A stretch of 27,533 bases of DNA from Clostridiaceae bacterium (GTDB taxonomy: Bacteria; Bacillota; Clostridia; Oscillospirales; Acutalibacteraceae), in contig CAJGBX010000005.1 in the NCBI GenBank assembly GCA_904501685.1, forward strand, positions 1-27,533, written 5' to 3'. Of the stretch, positions 6,346 to 13,432 are shown piece after piece. The stretch's first letter is position 1. Each line of letters opens with the position of its first letter. A model generated the notes under the pieces. That model searched no databases and had not been told where the DNA came from. It saw only the letters and a list, made by a program, of their open reading frames with translations. The translations under genes and the position numbers were made by a program.

Positions 6346-8844
6346 ATGAAAAAGGTACACATCACTCTATTGTTACTTGTAATGATTGTCATTACGGTCT
6401 TTGCCTCGGGTTGCTCTTCAGACACTGCTGAGTTTGATTACTCGACTCCCGAAGCCGCAGCCTTACCCTATACAGTATTTCAGGACGGTGACTTCACCTA
6501 CAATATTTATTCCGACCATGCTGAGCTGGTAAAGTACACCGGCAGTGCGAAGTCGGTTACAATTGCCACTAAAGCACAGGATAAAGCCGTAACCGTTATC
6601 GGCACCGGCGCTTTTGAGGGCTCTTCGATTACAGGCGTTACCATTCCGGCATCTGTTACCGAAATCGGTGCATATGCCTTCCATGGTTCAAAACTTTCTG
6701 CTATCACTATTCCAGAAACTGTTAAATCCTTGGGCTATGCAAGCTTTAGCAACACCCAGATAACCGAGGTGATTGTACCTGCTTCGATTACCAAGCTTGA
6801 GTATTTCGTTTTTGCTAACTGTAAAAATCTTGCAGCAGTTACTCTTCCGGAAACCTTGACCTTCATAGGAGAGCACACTTTTGATAAATGCTCTGCTTTA
6901 ACATCAATTACAATTCCGGCAGCTGTCAAGGAAATTGACAAGTTTGCTTTCTACAATTGCTCGGCATTAACTGATGTTAAGTTTGCCGATAACGCTGAGC
7001 TTACTACAATCGGTCAGGAAGCCTTCAGCAAGTGCTCAGCACTCACTGTATTTAATATTCCGCAATCTGTTGTCACCTTGGGTGAAAGAGCATTATTCCA
7101 GAATGAAGCTTTAAGTTCTGTTAAGTTTGCCGCAGATGCCAAGCTTAAAACTATTGGCAATGCAGCATTCGGCAAGTGCACTGCTTTAACCTCGATCACC
7201 TTCCCTGCTAAGGTAGAAACACTCGGCAGCTATGCCTTTACTGATTGTTCGGCCTTGACATCGGTGTATTTCACAGGTGATATTAAGAACATCGGCAGTT
7301 TTGCATTTGATAACTGTGCTGTTTTCACCTCCTTGGGCAAGCTTGATGAAAAAGGCAAGGGCCCCAAAACTATTCTTATTCCTGAAAGCGTTACCGAGCT
7401 TGGCGCATCCGTCTTCAACAAGTGCGTTGCCATCACCGAAGCTAAACTTAATTCAGGATTAAGCTCAGTTCCCGAAGGCCTTTTCAAGGGCTGTACCGCT
7501 TTAGTTAAGGTTGACCTTGCAAACGTCATTGATATCAATAAGGAAGCTTTTAGTGGATGTTCCTCTCTTGTCTTAGTTACATATTCACCTAATCTTAAAA
7601 CCATCGGTGCAAAAGCATTCTTCTATTGCTCTGCTTTGACCGATGCTACTCTCCCTGATACAGTTACAGATATCGGTGACGGTGCATTTAACGGTTGCTC
7701 CGGTATTGTTAATTTGGTTCTTCCTAAGAATATCATTGCAATTGGCAAGCAGGCCTTTACCGACTGTAAGGGTATCACCATGCTTGACCTTAACCGTCAT
7801 CTCCTTAACAAAATTGGCGAAGGTGCATTCCAGAATTGTGCGGGCATAACTTCAGTTACTGTTCCTTCAACTGTTACCCTGATTCAAACTTCACTGTTTA
7901 ACGGCTGTGTGGCACTTGCAGAAATTAATCTTCCTGATACAATCACCGAAATCAAAGCCGATGCCTTTATGAATTGCGCTTCATTAAAAAACATCACCGT
8001 TCCGGCAAACATTGTATCAATTGCTAACAACCTCTTTAAGGGATGTTCTGCTCTCGAAAATGTAACCTTTAACGGTGCAGTCACCAAATTCGGCACCTCG
8101 GTATTTGAAGATTGTGCTGCTTTAAACAATATAACTCTTCCCGAAACTGTCAAAGAAATCGGTGTTGGTTGTTTCAAAAACTGTACCTCGATCAAGGAAA
8201 TTGTCATTCCTGAAAATATAGCACTTATTCCTGATAACAGCTTTGACGGTTGTACTGCTCTTGTTAAAATTACTCTCCCCTCTAAGCTTTCAACAATCGG
8301 TGTCAATGCTTTCCTGAATTGTAAATCACTTTCCGATATTGCCATTCCTGAAAGCGTTTCAACAATCGGTTCGTCTGCCTTCGAAGGATGCTCATCATTG
8401 AAGTCAATTGTTATTCCTAAATACGTTTCCTCAATTGATGTAAAGTTCTTCAAGGGTTGCTCGTCTCTTGAATCGGTTGTATTTGCCGGCAGACCGTACA
8501 GCATCAACGAAAGTGCTTTTGAAGGCTGTTCAAATCTTTCTTCAATTCACCTTCCGTCGAGCGTAACCAACATTGGTGCAAAAGCATTCAAGGGTTGCTC
8601 TAAGCTTACCGTCGAATGTGTTGAGGATACCGCAACCGCCACCTCTCTCGAGGCCGCCGGAATAAAGTACACCACAGTTCCCGAGTATTATGTTCAGCCG
8701 ATTGACCCCGCTACAAACCCCTTGCTCTTTGTAGCTATTCTCGTAGCTATCGTATTAATTATCGCCGGTGTAGTTGTTCTTAGAATCTACCTTAAGAAAA
8801 AGAAAATTAAAGCAACAACTCTTGTTCATACCGATGATGAATAA
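6346..8844 (+). CDS. BspA-type leucine-rich-repeat surface lipoprotein with C-terminal membrane helix
   Basis: An 832-residue cell-surface protein, probably acting in adhesion or binding of host or food matrix. It begins with a lipoprotein signal peptide: K-K, a hydrophobic run to residue 19, then A-S-G-C with C23 as the lipid-acceptor cysteine. From about residue 70 to 770 there are roughly 30 tandem LRR_5 (BspA/TpLRR) repeats of about 23 residues, with the recurring pattern I-G-x-x-A-F-x-x-C-x-x-L-x-x-I-x-I-P. Nearly every repeat carries a cysteine at the turn. A hydrophobic helix (about 786-810) and a K-K-K-K-K tail follow. Having both a lipobox and a C-terminal anchor is unusual. It is monocistronic, with its own consensus promoter and terminator. 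Long minus-strand frames inside it are repeat-driven shadows. The binding partner is unknown. Confidence 0.95.
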   Translation: MKKVHITLLLLVMIVITVFASGCSSDTAEFDYSTPEAAALPYTVFQDGDFTYNIYSDHAELVKYTGSAKSVTIATKAQDKAVTVIGTGAFEGSSITGVTIPASVTEIGAYAFHGSKLSAITIPETVKSLGYASFSNTQITEVIVPASITKLEYFVFANCKNLAAVTLPETLTFIGEHTFDKCSALTSITIPAAVKEIDKFAFYNCSALTDVKFADNAELTTIGQEAFSKCSALTVFNIPQSVVTLGERALFQNEALSSVKFAADAKLKTIGNAAFGKCTALTSITFPAKVETLGSYAFTDCSALTSVYFTGDIKNIGSFAFDNCAVFTSLGKLDEKGKGPKTILIPESVTELGASVFNKCVAITEAKLNSGLSSVPEGLFKGCTALVKVDLANVIDINKEAFSGCSSLVLVTYSPNLKTIGAKAFFYCSALTDATLPDTVTDIGDGAFNGCSGIVNLVLPKNIIAIGKQAFTDCKGITMLDLNRHLLNKIGEGAFQNCAGITSVTVPSTVTLIQTSLFNGCVALAEINLPDTITEIKADAFMNCASLKNITVPANIVSIANNLFKGCSALENVTFNGAVTKFGTSVFEDCAALNNITLPETVKEIGVGCFKNCTSIKEIVIPENIALIPDNSFDGCTALVKITLPSKLSTIGVNAFLNCKSLSDIAIPESVSTIGSSAFEGCSSLKSIVIPKYVSSIDVKFFKGCSSLESVVFAGRPYSINESAFEGCSNLSSIHLPSSVTNIGAKAFKGCSKLTVECVEDTATATSLEAAGIKYTTVPEYYVQPIDPATNPLLFVAILVAIVLIIAGVVVLRIYLKKKKIKATTLVHTDDE

Positions 8845-8864
8845 TCAATCAATTAATCAATAAT

Positions 8865-8904
8865 AAATACCGCTTCAAGCACAAAAGCTTGAAGCGGTAT
8901 TTTT
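8865..8904 (+). terminator. Rho-independent terminator of the LRR gene
   Basis: A 16-bp perfect stem (8865-8880 with 8887-8902) closes a 6-nt A-rich loop and runs into TTTTT (8900-8904) on the plus strand. It ends transcription about 20 bp after the LRR stop codon. The opposite strand lacks a comparable T-tract, so it is mainly a plus-strand terminator. Confidence 0.93.
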
Positions 8905-8921
8905 ATAACTTTTAAAGCATA

Positions 8922-9122
8922 CTAATCCTTTGATTTATAATACAACATACAATGACAATAGCCTTCAAAATCAGGATCAGCAATCTGCTCCCGAAACTCC
9001 TTGCATATACACTTGTTATCATCAGTTTTGGAGATTCTGCAAGGACAATATCCACCCTTCGCCTTTAGCCCGCTTTTGATACGCTCAACAATCTCTTTAT
9101 CTTCATTAAGCCTTACAGCCAT
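8922..9122 (-). CDS. Minimal stand-alone ferredoxin-thioredoxin reductase catalytic subunit-like protein
   Basis: A 66-residue protein with the complete cysteine signature of the FTR catalytic beta chain: C26-P-C28-R, C38-I-C40, and C56-H-C58-M-L-Y. In the plant and cyanobacterial enzyme the equivalent six cysteines bind a [4Fe-4S] cluster and form the adjacent redox-active disulfide that passes electrons from ferredoxin to thioredoxin. The K-E-F-R-E stretch after the second pair also matches. It is shorter than the plastid subunit, lacking much of the N-terminal helix region, and no variable chain or thioredoxin lies nearby. The ATG follows AAGGGGATAG. A promoter at 9234-9262 gives it a leader of about 105 nt with two hairpins. 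A role in ferredoxin-linked thiol reduction in an anaerobe is inferred. Confidence 0.9.
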   Translation of the reverse strand: MAVRLNEDKEIVERIKSGLKAKGGYCPCRISKTDDNKCICKEFREQIADPDFEGYCHCMLYYKSKD

Positions 9123-9188
9123 AATAATCTATCCCCTTTTTATAATTTATTGTCAGTATCTCATAAAACCAAAAGTGATAGCTTTTAT

Positions 9189-9222
9189 AGCGGCAACGCC
9201 GCTTGCCACATCGCAATATGGC
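9189..9222 (-). repeat. Two adjacent hairpins in the leader of the FTR-like gene
   Basis: AGCGGC (9189-9194) pairs with GCCGCT (9198-9203) around AAC. Immediately next, GCCACAT (9205-9211) pairs with ATATGGC (9216-9222) around CGCA. The second has one C/A mismatch that becomes a G:U pair in minus-strand RNA, the strand that the promoter at 9234-9262 would transcribe. No T-tract follows, so these are not a terminator. They are GC-richer than the flanks and may be a short interspersed repeat or an RNA leader structure. Confidence 0.65.
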
Positions 9223-9233
9223 GGTTTGAGGTT

Positions 9234-9262
9234 ATTATATCACAAATCATCTCATTTATCAA
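9234..9262 (-). promoter_or_regulatory. Sigma-A-type promoter for the FTR-like gene
   Basis: On the minus strand TTGATA (9257-9262) and TATAAT (9234-9239) have a 17-bp spacer: five of six and six of six consensus matches. The start would be near 9227, upstream of the two hairpins, so they would be transcribed in the leader. Confidence 0.8.
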
Positions 9263-9311
9263 TACCACCAAGTTTTATGAATATTTAACAATTTAAATTG
9301 ATATTTATTAC

Positions 9312-9340
9312 TTGACATATTTTTAAATGTATCATATAAT
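9312..9340 (+). promoter_or_regulatory. Perfect-consensus sigma-A promoter for the two-helix membrane protein
   Basis: TTGACA (9312-9317) and TATAAT (9335-9340) are 17 bp apart, again an exact consensus. The start would be near 9347, about 36 nt before the ATG at 9383. An AT-rich palindrome, CAATTTAAATTG (9289-9300), lies just upstream of the -35 and could be an UP-element-like or operator sequence. It is divergent from the FTR-gene promoter, about 50 bp away. Confidence 0.88.
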
Positions 9341-9382
9341 AATGTAACGTTAAATATTTTCGACAGGATGTGAGATGATTTT

Positions 9383-10006
9383 ATGGCAGAACAAGGCAAG
9401 GAAAGGCTGACTGACCGAGTTATAGCCCAAGACCTAAAAGCAATTCGCAACGGCTATATTAAGCTTGCTGCTCTGCTGATATTCATAGGCATTTCCTTTT
9501 CGATAACAGTTTACGCACTTAATACTGTTATAAATTTTCCTCAGACACTGATTCTTGCAATAATATATACAATTGACTGTCTACTTATTTTAATTTCACT
9601 TTATCTTATATTCGCTTCAGTAAAATACAGCCGGGCAGCACACAAAGAAAAATTTTGGATAGTTACAGATAAACTTATTGGCACCGAAAAATATCATCAA
9701 TTAGATAAATATCACACCAGACATCCTCAATATATTCTGTACTTCAAAAATAACACCAAATACAATATAACAAAGAATTTAGTGTTCAAAAAGTTTTCAT
9801 TCGTTTTTTACCGTTGGTCAAATATAATCAACCTCACTCCGAGAGATGTATACTATACTTCAACTGCCGGTGATGAATTCTATATCGTTTTCTTAAAGCG
9901 AAACAAAATCGCATTAGTTTATAACGTTTATTACTTTGATTACATAGGTAAAAGGCTTGTCACTGACCGCAAGTGCCAAATTAAAACCAAACAAACAACA
10001 CTTTAA
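9383..10006 (+). CDS. Two-helix membrane protein of unknown function
   Basis: A 207-residue protein I do not recognise. A charged N-terminus of about 22 residues is followed by two membrane helices (roughly residues 24-45 and 50-77) joined by a short loop. A C-terminal domain of about 130 residues is rich in Tyr, Lys, Phe and Asn and looks beta-rich, possibly PH-like or YcxB-like: W-I-V-T-D-K-L-I-G, Y-I-L-Y-F, E-F-Y-I-V-F-L and I-A-L-V-Y-N-V-Y-Y-F segments alternate like strands. By the positive-inside rule the C-terminal domain is probably cytoplasmic. It is monocistronic, with a consensus promoter upstream and a hairpin terminator downstream, so it should be well transcribed. No neighbour suggests a pathway; the comparison with YcxB-like or PH domains is a guess from secondary structure only. 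Confidence 0.85.
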   Translation: MAEQGKERLTDRVIAQDLKAIRNGYIKLAALLIFIGISFSITVYALNTVINFPQTLILAIIYTIDCLLILISLYLIFASVKYSRAAHKEKFWIVTDKLIGTEKYHQLDKYHTRHPQYILYFKNNTKYNITKNLVFKKFSFVFYRWSNIINLTPRDVYYTSTAGDEFYIVFLKRNKIALVYNVYYFDYIGKRLVTDRKCQIKTKQTTL

Positions 10007-10018
10007 TAGAAAATTTGT

Positions 10019-10055
10019 ACCCGACCGAAAACAATATCGGTCGGGTCATGTTTTA
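10019..10055 (+). terminator. Probable terminator hairpin after the membrane-protein gene
   Basis: ACCCGACCGA (10019-10028) pairs perfectly with TCGGTCGGGT (10037-10046) around an 8-nt loop. The tail is CATGTTTTACTTCTTTT, so the T-tract starts a few bases late and is interrupted. Position right after the stop codon and the GC-rich stem support terminator function, probably of moderate strength. Confidence 0.7.
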
Positions 10056-10150
10056 CTTCTTTTAAAATACTTCTATCATACAGTCAAAGCCCTACATTAT
10101 ATACAGCTTTCACACCGCTGAAATTAGCATATAAATAACTTATTGAATCA

Positions 10151-10180
10151 TTGACATTTATATGTTGGGTATGATAAAAT
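10151..10180 (+). promoter_or_regulatory. Sigma-A promoter with extended -10 for the Wzz-like gene
   Basis: TTGACA (10151-10156) is followed after 18 bp by TAAAAT (10175-10180), preceded by TG at 10172-10173 to give an extended -10. The leader would be only about 20-25 nt, ending in the ribosome site AGGGAGG (10196-10202). Confidence 0.82.
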
Positions 10181-10210
10181 ACGAATAGATGTGTTAGGGA
10201 GGTTTTTGTG

Positions 10211-11605
10211 ATGAAATGCGAAAGCGAAGTTCGTGAAATCAATTTTAAATATATGCTATTATATGTATTACGCCGTTGGAGAAAAATTATTTCTGCAGGT
10301 CTTGTTTTAGCTGTTTTACTTGGAGCGTTTAGCTGTGCAACTGCTTTAATTAATATTGATGCTAAAAAGGATGAGTACAACACGGCAAATAAGCTGTATA
10401 TGGACGAGCTTGCCTACTATGAAGCTCAAAAAAAGCAATATGAGTCTCAAATTAACAGCTACGAGCAGTTTGCCAATGAGCAAAATACTTATTTAAATGA
10501 ATCTATTTTAATGAATCTTGATTATAAGAACGTAGCACAAGCTAATGTAAACGTATTCTTTAAAACAGATGATATATCTGGCAAAACAGTTATAGCCAAT
10601 TCGTCTGAACCAATTATTTACGACCCTACAGATAGCTACCAAAACCTGTTTTTCAATAACGTGTATTACAATACCGATTGGGAAACAATAGCGAAAAAAT
10701 ATAACGTCAATGCCCAATATATTGAGGAATTAGTCAACTTCAAAAATCAAAAGGATGTTAACATCTTAAAAGTGACTGTTAACCACCATAAGCCGGAGGT
10801 TGCTGAAGAAATACTTGACGAGCTTGTCGAGGCAATCACAGAGCAAAAGAAGATTTTTAATGCAGAAAATCCGAACGTTACAATAACTGTTGTGAAAAAT
10901 ACAACAAAGCTAGTCGTTGACCACGATTTACTTGTTAAACAGAATACCGCTAAAGAGAATTTAATAAAAACCTTTGAAAAAGTAACTACAATCAAAGCCT
11001 TAAATGAAGGCTTGGTTATGCCGACATTATCCGCAAATGACGTTTCATATGCTTCTCTTGTAAAGGATTTTATCATTTTTGCCGTAATAGGTATGCTATT
11101 AGGCATAATTGTGGTTGCCGGCGGATATTTCTTGATTTATTTCTTATCCGACACCGTCCATTCCGAGGAGGAATTTAATGATACCGTCAAAGCTCAGGTT
11201 TTAGGTTTCATTACTGCAAAAAGCAAGCATCGTTTTGGCAAAAAGATTGACAGCTTTATCGAATCATTCAGCAACATCAATTCGGATATAACCGAAAGCC
11301 AAAAAGAAAAAATTCTTATTTACAATATTAAAAACACAGTAAAAACGGCTAAAACTATACTAATTATAGGAAATGCACCTCAAGAAACATTAGACTCAGT
11401 TAAAAGCTTGATTTCAAACGCATTAGATAATGTGAATATTACTGTTGCAAGATGTATTGTAAAAAATGCAGACGCATATGACGAAATCAAAAAGAACGAT
11501 GTCATAATTGCAGTCGAAAGAATCGGTTGTTCCAAATATACTGAAATATCCAACACAGAAAATTTGGTAAAGCCAAAAGAAATCGCAGGATATATTTTAG
11601 CGTAA
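10211..11605 (+). CDS. Wzz/YveK-type polysaccharide chain-length protein with degenerate kinase-like C-terminal domain
   Basis: A 464-residue polysaccharide co-polymerase (Wzz_N class) that would set polymer length together with a Wzy polymerase. A short cytoplasmic N-terminus is followed by a first membrane helix (about residues 26-46), a large extracytoplasmic region (about 50-285) with a likely coiled coil at about 52-95, and a second helix (about 287-310). A cytoplasmic tail of about 150 residues follows. The tail resembles a bacterial tyrosine kinase/ParA fold: T-I-L-I-I-G-N-A-P-Q sits where the P-loop strand would be, and S-K-Y-T-E-I with a final G-Y-I-L-A fits the end of such domains. 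No Walker A (G-K-S/T) is present. A GTG at 10208 is also possible, but the ATG at 10211 is 8 bp from AGGGAGG. It converges on the polysaccharide operon, which points to that polymer as its target. Confidence 0.87.
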   Translation: MKCESEVREINFKYMLLYVLRRWRKIISAGLVLAVLLGAFSCATALINIDAKKDEYNTANKLYMDELAYYEAQKKQYESQINSYEQFANEQNTYLNESILMNLDYKNVAQANVNVFFKTDDISGKTVIANSSEPIIYDPTDSYQNLFFNNVYYNTDWETIAKKYNVNAQYIEELVNFKNQKDVNILKVTVNHHKPEVAEEILDELVEAITEQKKIFNAENPNVTITVVKNTTKLVVDHDLLVKQNTAKENLIKTFEKVTTIKALNEGLVMPTLSANDVSYASLVKDFIIFAVIGMLLGIIVVAGGYFLIYFLSDTVHSEEEFNDTVKAQVLGFITAKSKHRFGKKIDSFIESFSNINSDITESQKEKILIYNIKNTVKTAKTILIIGNAPQETLDSVKSLISNALDNVNITVARCIVKNADAYDEIKKNDVIIAVERIGCSKYTEISNTENLVKPKEIAGYILA

Positions 11606-11650
11606 AAAAAAACATAAGCCTACGGCATTGCCGTAGGCTTATGTTTTTTA
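11604..11650. terminator. Bidirectional rho-independent terminator
   Basis: A 20-bp perfect stem (11607-11626 with 11630-11649) closes a 3-nt loop (ATT). On the plus strand it ends in TTTTTT after the Wzz-like gene; on the minus strand the A-run at 11604-11611 supplies the T-tract after the neuB-like gene. It therefore ends both the Wzz-like message and the long polysaccharide operon. Confidence 0.95.
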
Positions 11651-11685
11651 TGTTAAGGTATAAACCTTTAAAGGTTAAAAACTAA

Positions 11686-12699
11686 TTATTCAATATCTTC
11701 AATACCTTCATCACAGGTATAATCCCTCAAGGCAGGCTTTCCAATTACTTCGTCCCACCGAGCTGCACTGATTCCGGTATCACTTCTTTTAATACATAAA
11801 TTATCCTCGGAAAACAACTCGCCCTTTTTAATTTCCTTAGCTGCAACTATATGCTTTATAACAACCTTTGAAATTTGCTTTTCAGCACTTGTGGGTTGTT
11901 TAATACCGTCGCCCAAGCAAACCTCTACCCGCCTTATCGAATCTACTAGCTTCTTAAAATCCTCAGGATTTGTACTGGCAGCGTGATCAGGACCGTCAAG
12001 CGTGCAATCAAGTGTAAAATGCTTTTCAATTACAGTAGCTCCCAAAGACACAGCAGCAATTGACACCTCATTACCCAAGGTGTGGTCAGAATACCCTATC
12101 GGAAGGTTAAATGCATTTTTTAAGGTCAGCATAGCATTAAGATTAACATCCGGATACGGACACGGATAGTTAGTGGTACAGTGCAAAAGCGTGATATCGG
12201 TAGCACCACCCTCTTTAAGCGCGTTTACAGATATATCAACATCAGCCAATGTGCTCATACCCGTACTTAGTATAACAGGCATTTTTTTGCTTCCGATATA
12301 TCTTAGAAAGGAAATATTACCAATATCCCCCGAGCCAACCTTTATAAAAGGAATACCGAGCTCTATAAGGAAATCAAGACTTTCCTCCTCATCAGCGGTA
12401 GAGGAAAATATAATTCCGATATCATCACAGTGCTTTTTTATTATTTTGAAATCATCATACGATAATTCCAAACGCTTAAGCATATCATACTGAGATTCCT
12501 CAATACCGGTATTTTCCGTTTGATATTCAGCCTGTGCAACCGAGCGTGTTATTATTTTCTCAGTTTTCCATGCTTGAAATTTAACAATATCTGCGCCGAC
12601 TTCCTTAGCCTTATCGCAAAGCTTGAGTGCCAGGTCAAGTCTGCCGTTGTGGTTTACACCGGCTTCTGCAATTATTATACATTTATTTGATTCGGTCAT
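11686..12699 (-). CDS. neuB (legI): Nonulosonate synthase, NeuB/LegI family (last gene of the operon)
   Basis: A 337-residue enzyme that condenses phosphoenolpyruvate with a six-carbon amino sugar to give a nine-carbon sialic-type acid. A TIM-barrel domain (about 1-275) contains E-A-G-V-N-H-N-G (12-19), V-K-F-Q near 38-41, G-Y-S-D-H-T near 205, and E-K-H-F-T-L-D with G-P-D-H-A-A-S near 228-244. A C-terminal antifreeze/SAF domain (about 280-335) closes the active site in the dimer. Length is normal. In transcription order it follows the CMP-sugar synthetase by 27 bp and ends about 36 bp before the bidirectional terminator. Sequence alone does not separate NeuB from LegI; the dehydratase and aminotransferase in the same operon favour a legionaminic-acid-like product. 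PseI is less likely because no PseB/C/G/H set is seen. Confidence 0.94.
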   Translation of the reverse strand: MTESNKCIIIAEAGVNHNGRLDLALKLCDKAKEVGADIVKFQAWKTEKIITRSVAQAEYQTENTGIEESQYDMLKRLELSYDDFKIIKKHCDDIGIIFSSTADEEESLDFLIELGIPFIKVGSGDIGNISFLRYIGSKKMPVILSTGMSTLADVDISVNALKEGGATDITLLHCTTNYPCPYPDVNLNAMLTLKNAFNLPIGYSDHTLGNEVSIAAVSLGATVIEKHFTLDCTLDGPDHAASTNPEDFKKLVDSIRRVEVCLGDGIKQPTSAEKQISKVVIKHIVAAKEIKKGELFSEDNLCIKRSDTGISAARWDEVIGKPALRDYTCDEGIEDIE

Positions 12700-12726
12700 T
12701 TAAGCTTTCCCCTCTTCAAAACAAAT

Positions 12727-13422
12727 TTACTTGCATTGCTCAGCAAGTATTGCCTCGAATATAATCAAATCAATCTTTTCATCAATATCAACCGAGCGTT
12801 CCCTCGGCATAATATACGCATAACAGTCGTCATCATAAAAATTATAGTTTTCATCCATAATTTTTTTAGCATCTACAAGATAAATTGCACCGTTTTCTTG
12901 ATAGTGTTTCTCCAAATCCTGTCTTCTGACCTGATTATACGGAGAACTGGCATACTCCTTAAGCGAACGGTCTTCATCTAAAGTAAAGCACCATTGAACC
13001 GGATGTGCAGTTTCTGTTACCGTCACTGCGTTGCGTACATTTTCGCTTTTCAGCATATCGAATATTCCGCGGATATCGTCTGCATTACGAAGCGGTGATG
13101 TAGGCTGTAAAACCGCAACGTAGTCAAAATCTCTGCCTATTTTAGAGTAATTTACCAATACCTCACGAACAGCATCCCAGGTGCCGGCACTATCCCCGGA
13201 GGTTAGCTCGGAGCGTAAAAATGGAACCTCAGCCCCACAATCACGTGAAATCTTAGCATACTTCTCAGAATCGGTAGAAACCATAACCGTGTCAAAGCAA
13301 CCTGATTCTATCGCAGGTTTAATTGTATAATCAATAAGCGGTCTGCCTAAAACCTCTGTAATATTTTTATCCGGAAGACCCTTAGAGCCGCTTCTGGCCG
13401 GAATAATAGCAATTGCATTCAT
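12727..13422 (-). CDS. neuA (legF): CMP-nonulosonate cytidylyltransferase, NeuA/LegF family
   Basis: A 231-residue enzyme that activates the nine-carbon acid with CTP to the CMP-sugar used by glycosyltransferases. The nucleotide-binding signature I-P-A-R-S-G-S-K-G-L-P-D-K-N is at residues 6-19, followed by G-R-P-L-I-D-Y-T. V-S-T-D-S near 49-53 and L-Q-P-T-S-P-L-R near 85-92 are the other typical blocks, and an acidic metal site is expected near D-I-D-E-K at the end. It is the short, single-domain form, with no esterase or phosphatase fusion. The ATG follows AAGGAG by 6 bp. It sits 10 bp after the epimerase gene in transcription order. CMP-legionaminate, CMP-Neu5Ac or a derivative are all possible; context favours legionaminate. 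Confidence 0.93.
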   Translation of the reverse strand: MNAIAIIPARSGSKGLPDKNITEVLGRPLIDYTIKPAIESGCFDTVMVSTDSEKYAKISRDCGAEVPFLRSELTSGDSAGTWDAVREVLVNYSKIGRDFDYVAVLQPTSPLRNADDIRGIFDMLKSENVRNAVTVTETAHPVQWCFTLDEDRSLKEYASSPYNQVRRQDLEKHYQENGAIYLVDAKKIMDENYNFYDDDCYAYIMPRERSVDIDEKIDLIIFEAILAEQCK

Positions 13423-13432
13423 ATTTTACTCC

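Noticed and set aside
7884..8507. 207-codon minus-strand frame inside the LRR gene, and several shorter ones at 6463-7800
   Set aside because: They mirror the repeat period of the LRR coding strand, lack ribosome sites and have repeat-derived composition.
7000..8600. Possible tandem DNA repeats or a CRISPR-like array
   Set aside because: The periodicity of about 69 bp is the 23-residue LRR period; the DNA units are diverged and fully coding.
9123..9227. Riboswitch in the FTR-gene leader
   Set aside because: Only two simple hairpins are visible and no known riboswitch core is recognisable.
9001..9288. 95-codon plus-strand frame opposite the FTR-like gene
   Set aside because: It lies antisense to a well-supported gene, runs through the leader hairpins, and has no promoter or ribosome site.
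11663..11676. 14-bp palindrome, with an alternative AAGGT/ACCTT hairpin at 11655-11668
   Set aside because: Short, AT-rich and beside a much stronger terminator; no evidence of separate function such as attenuation.
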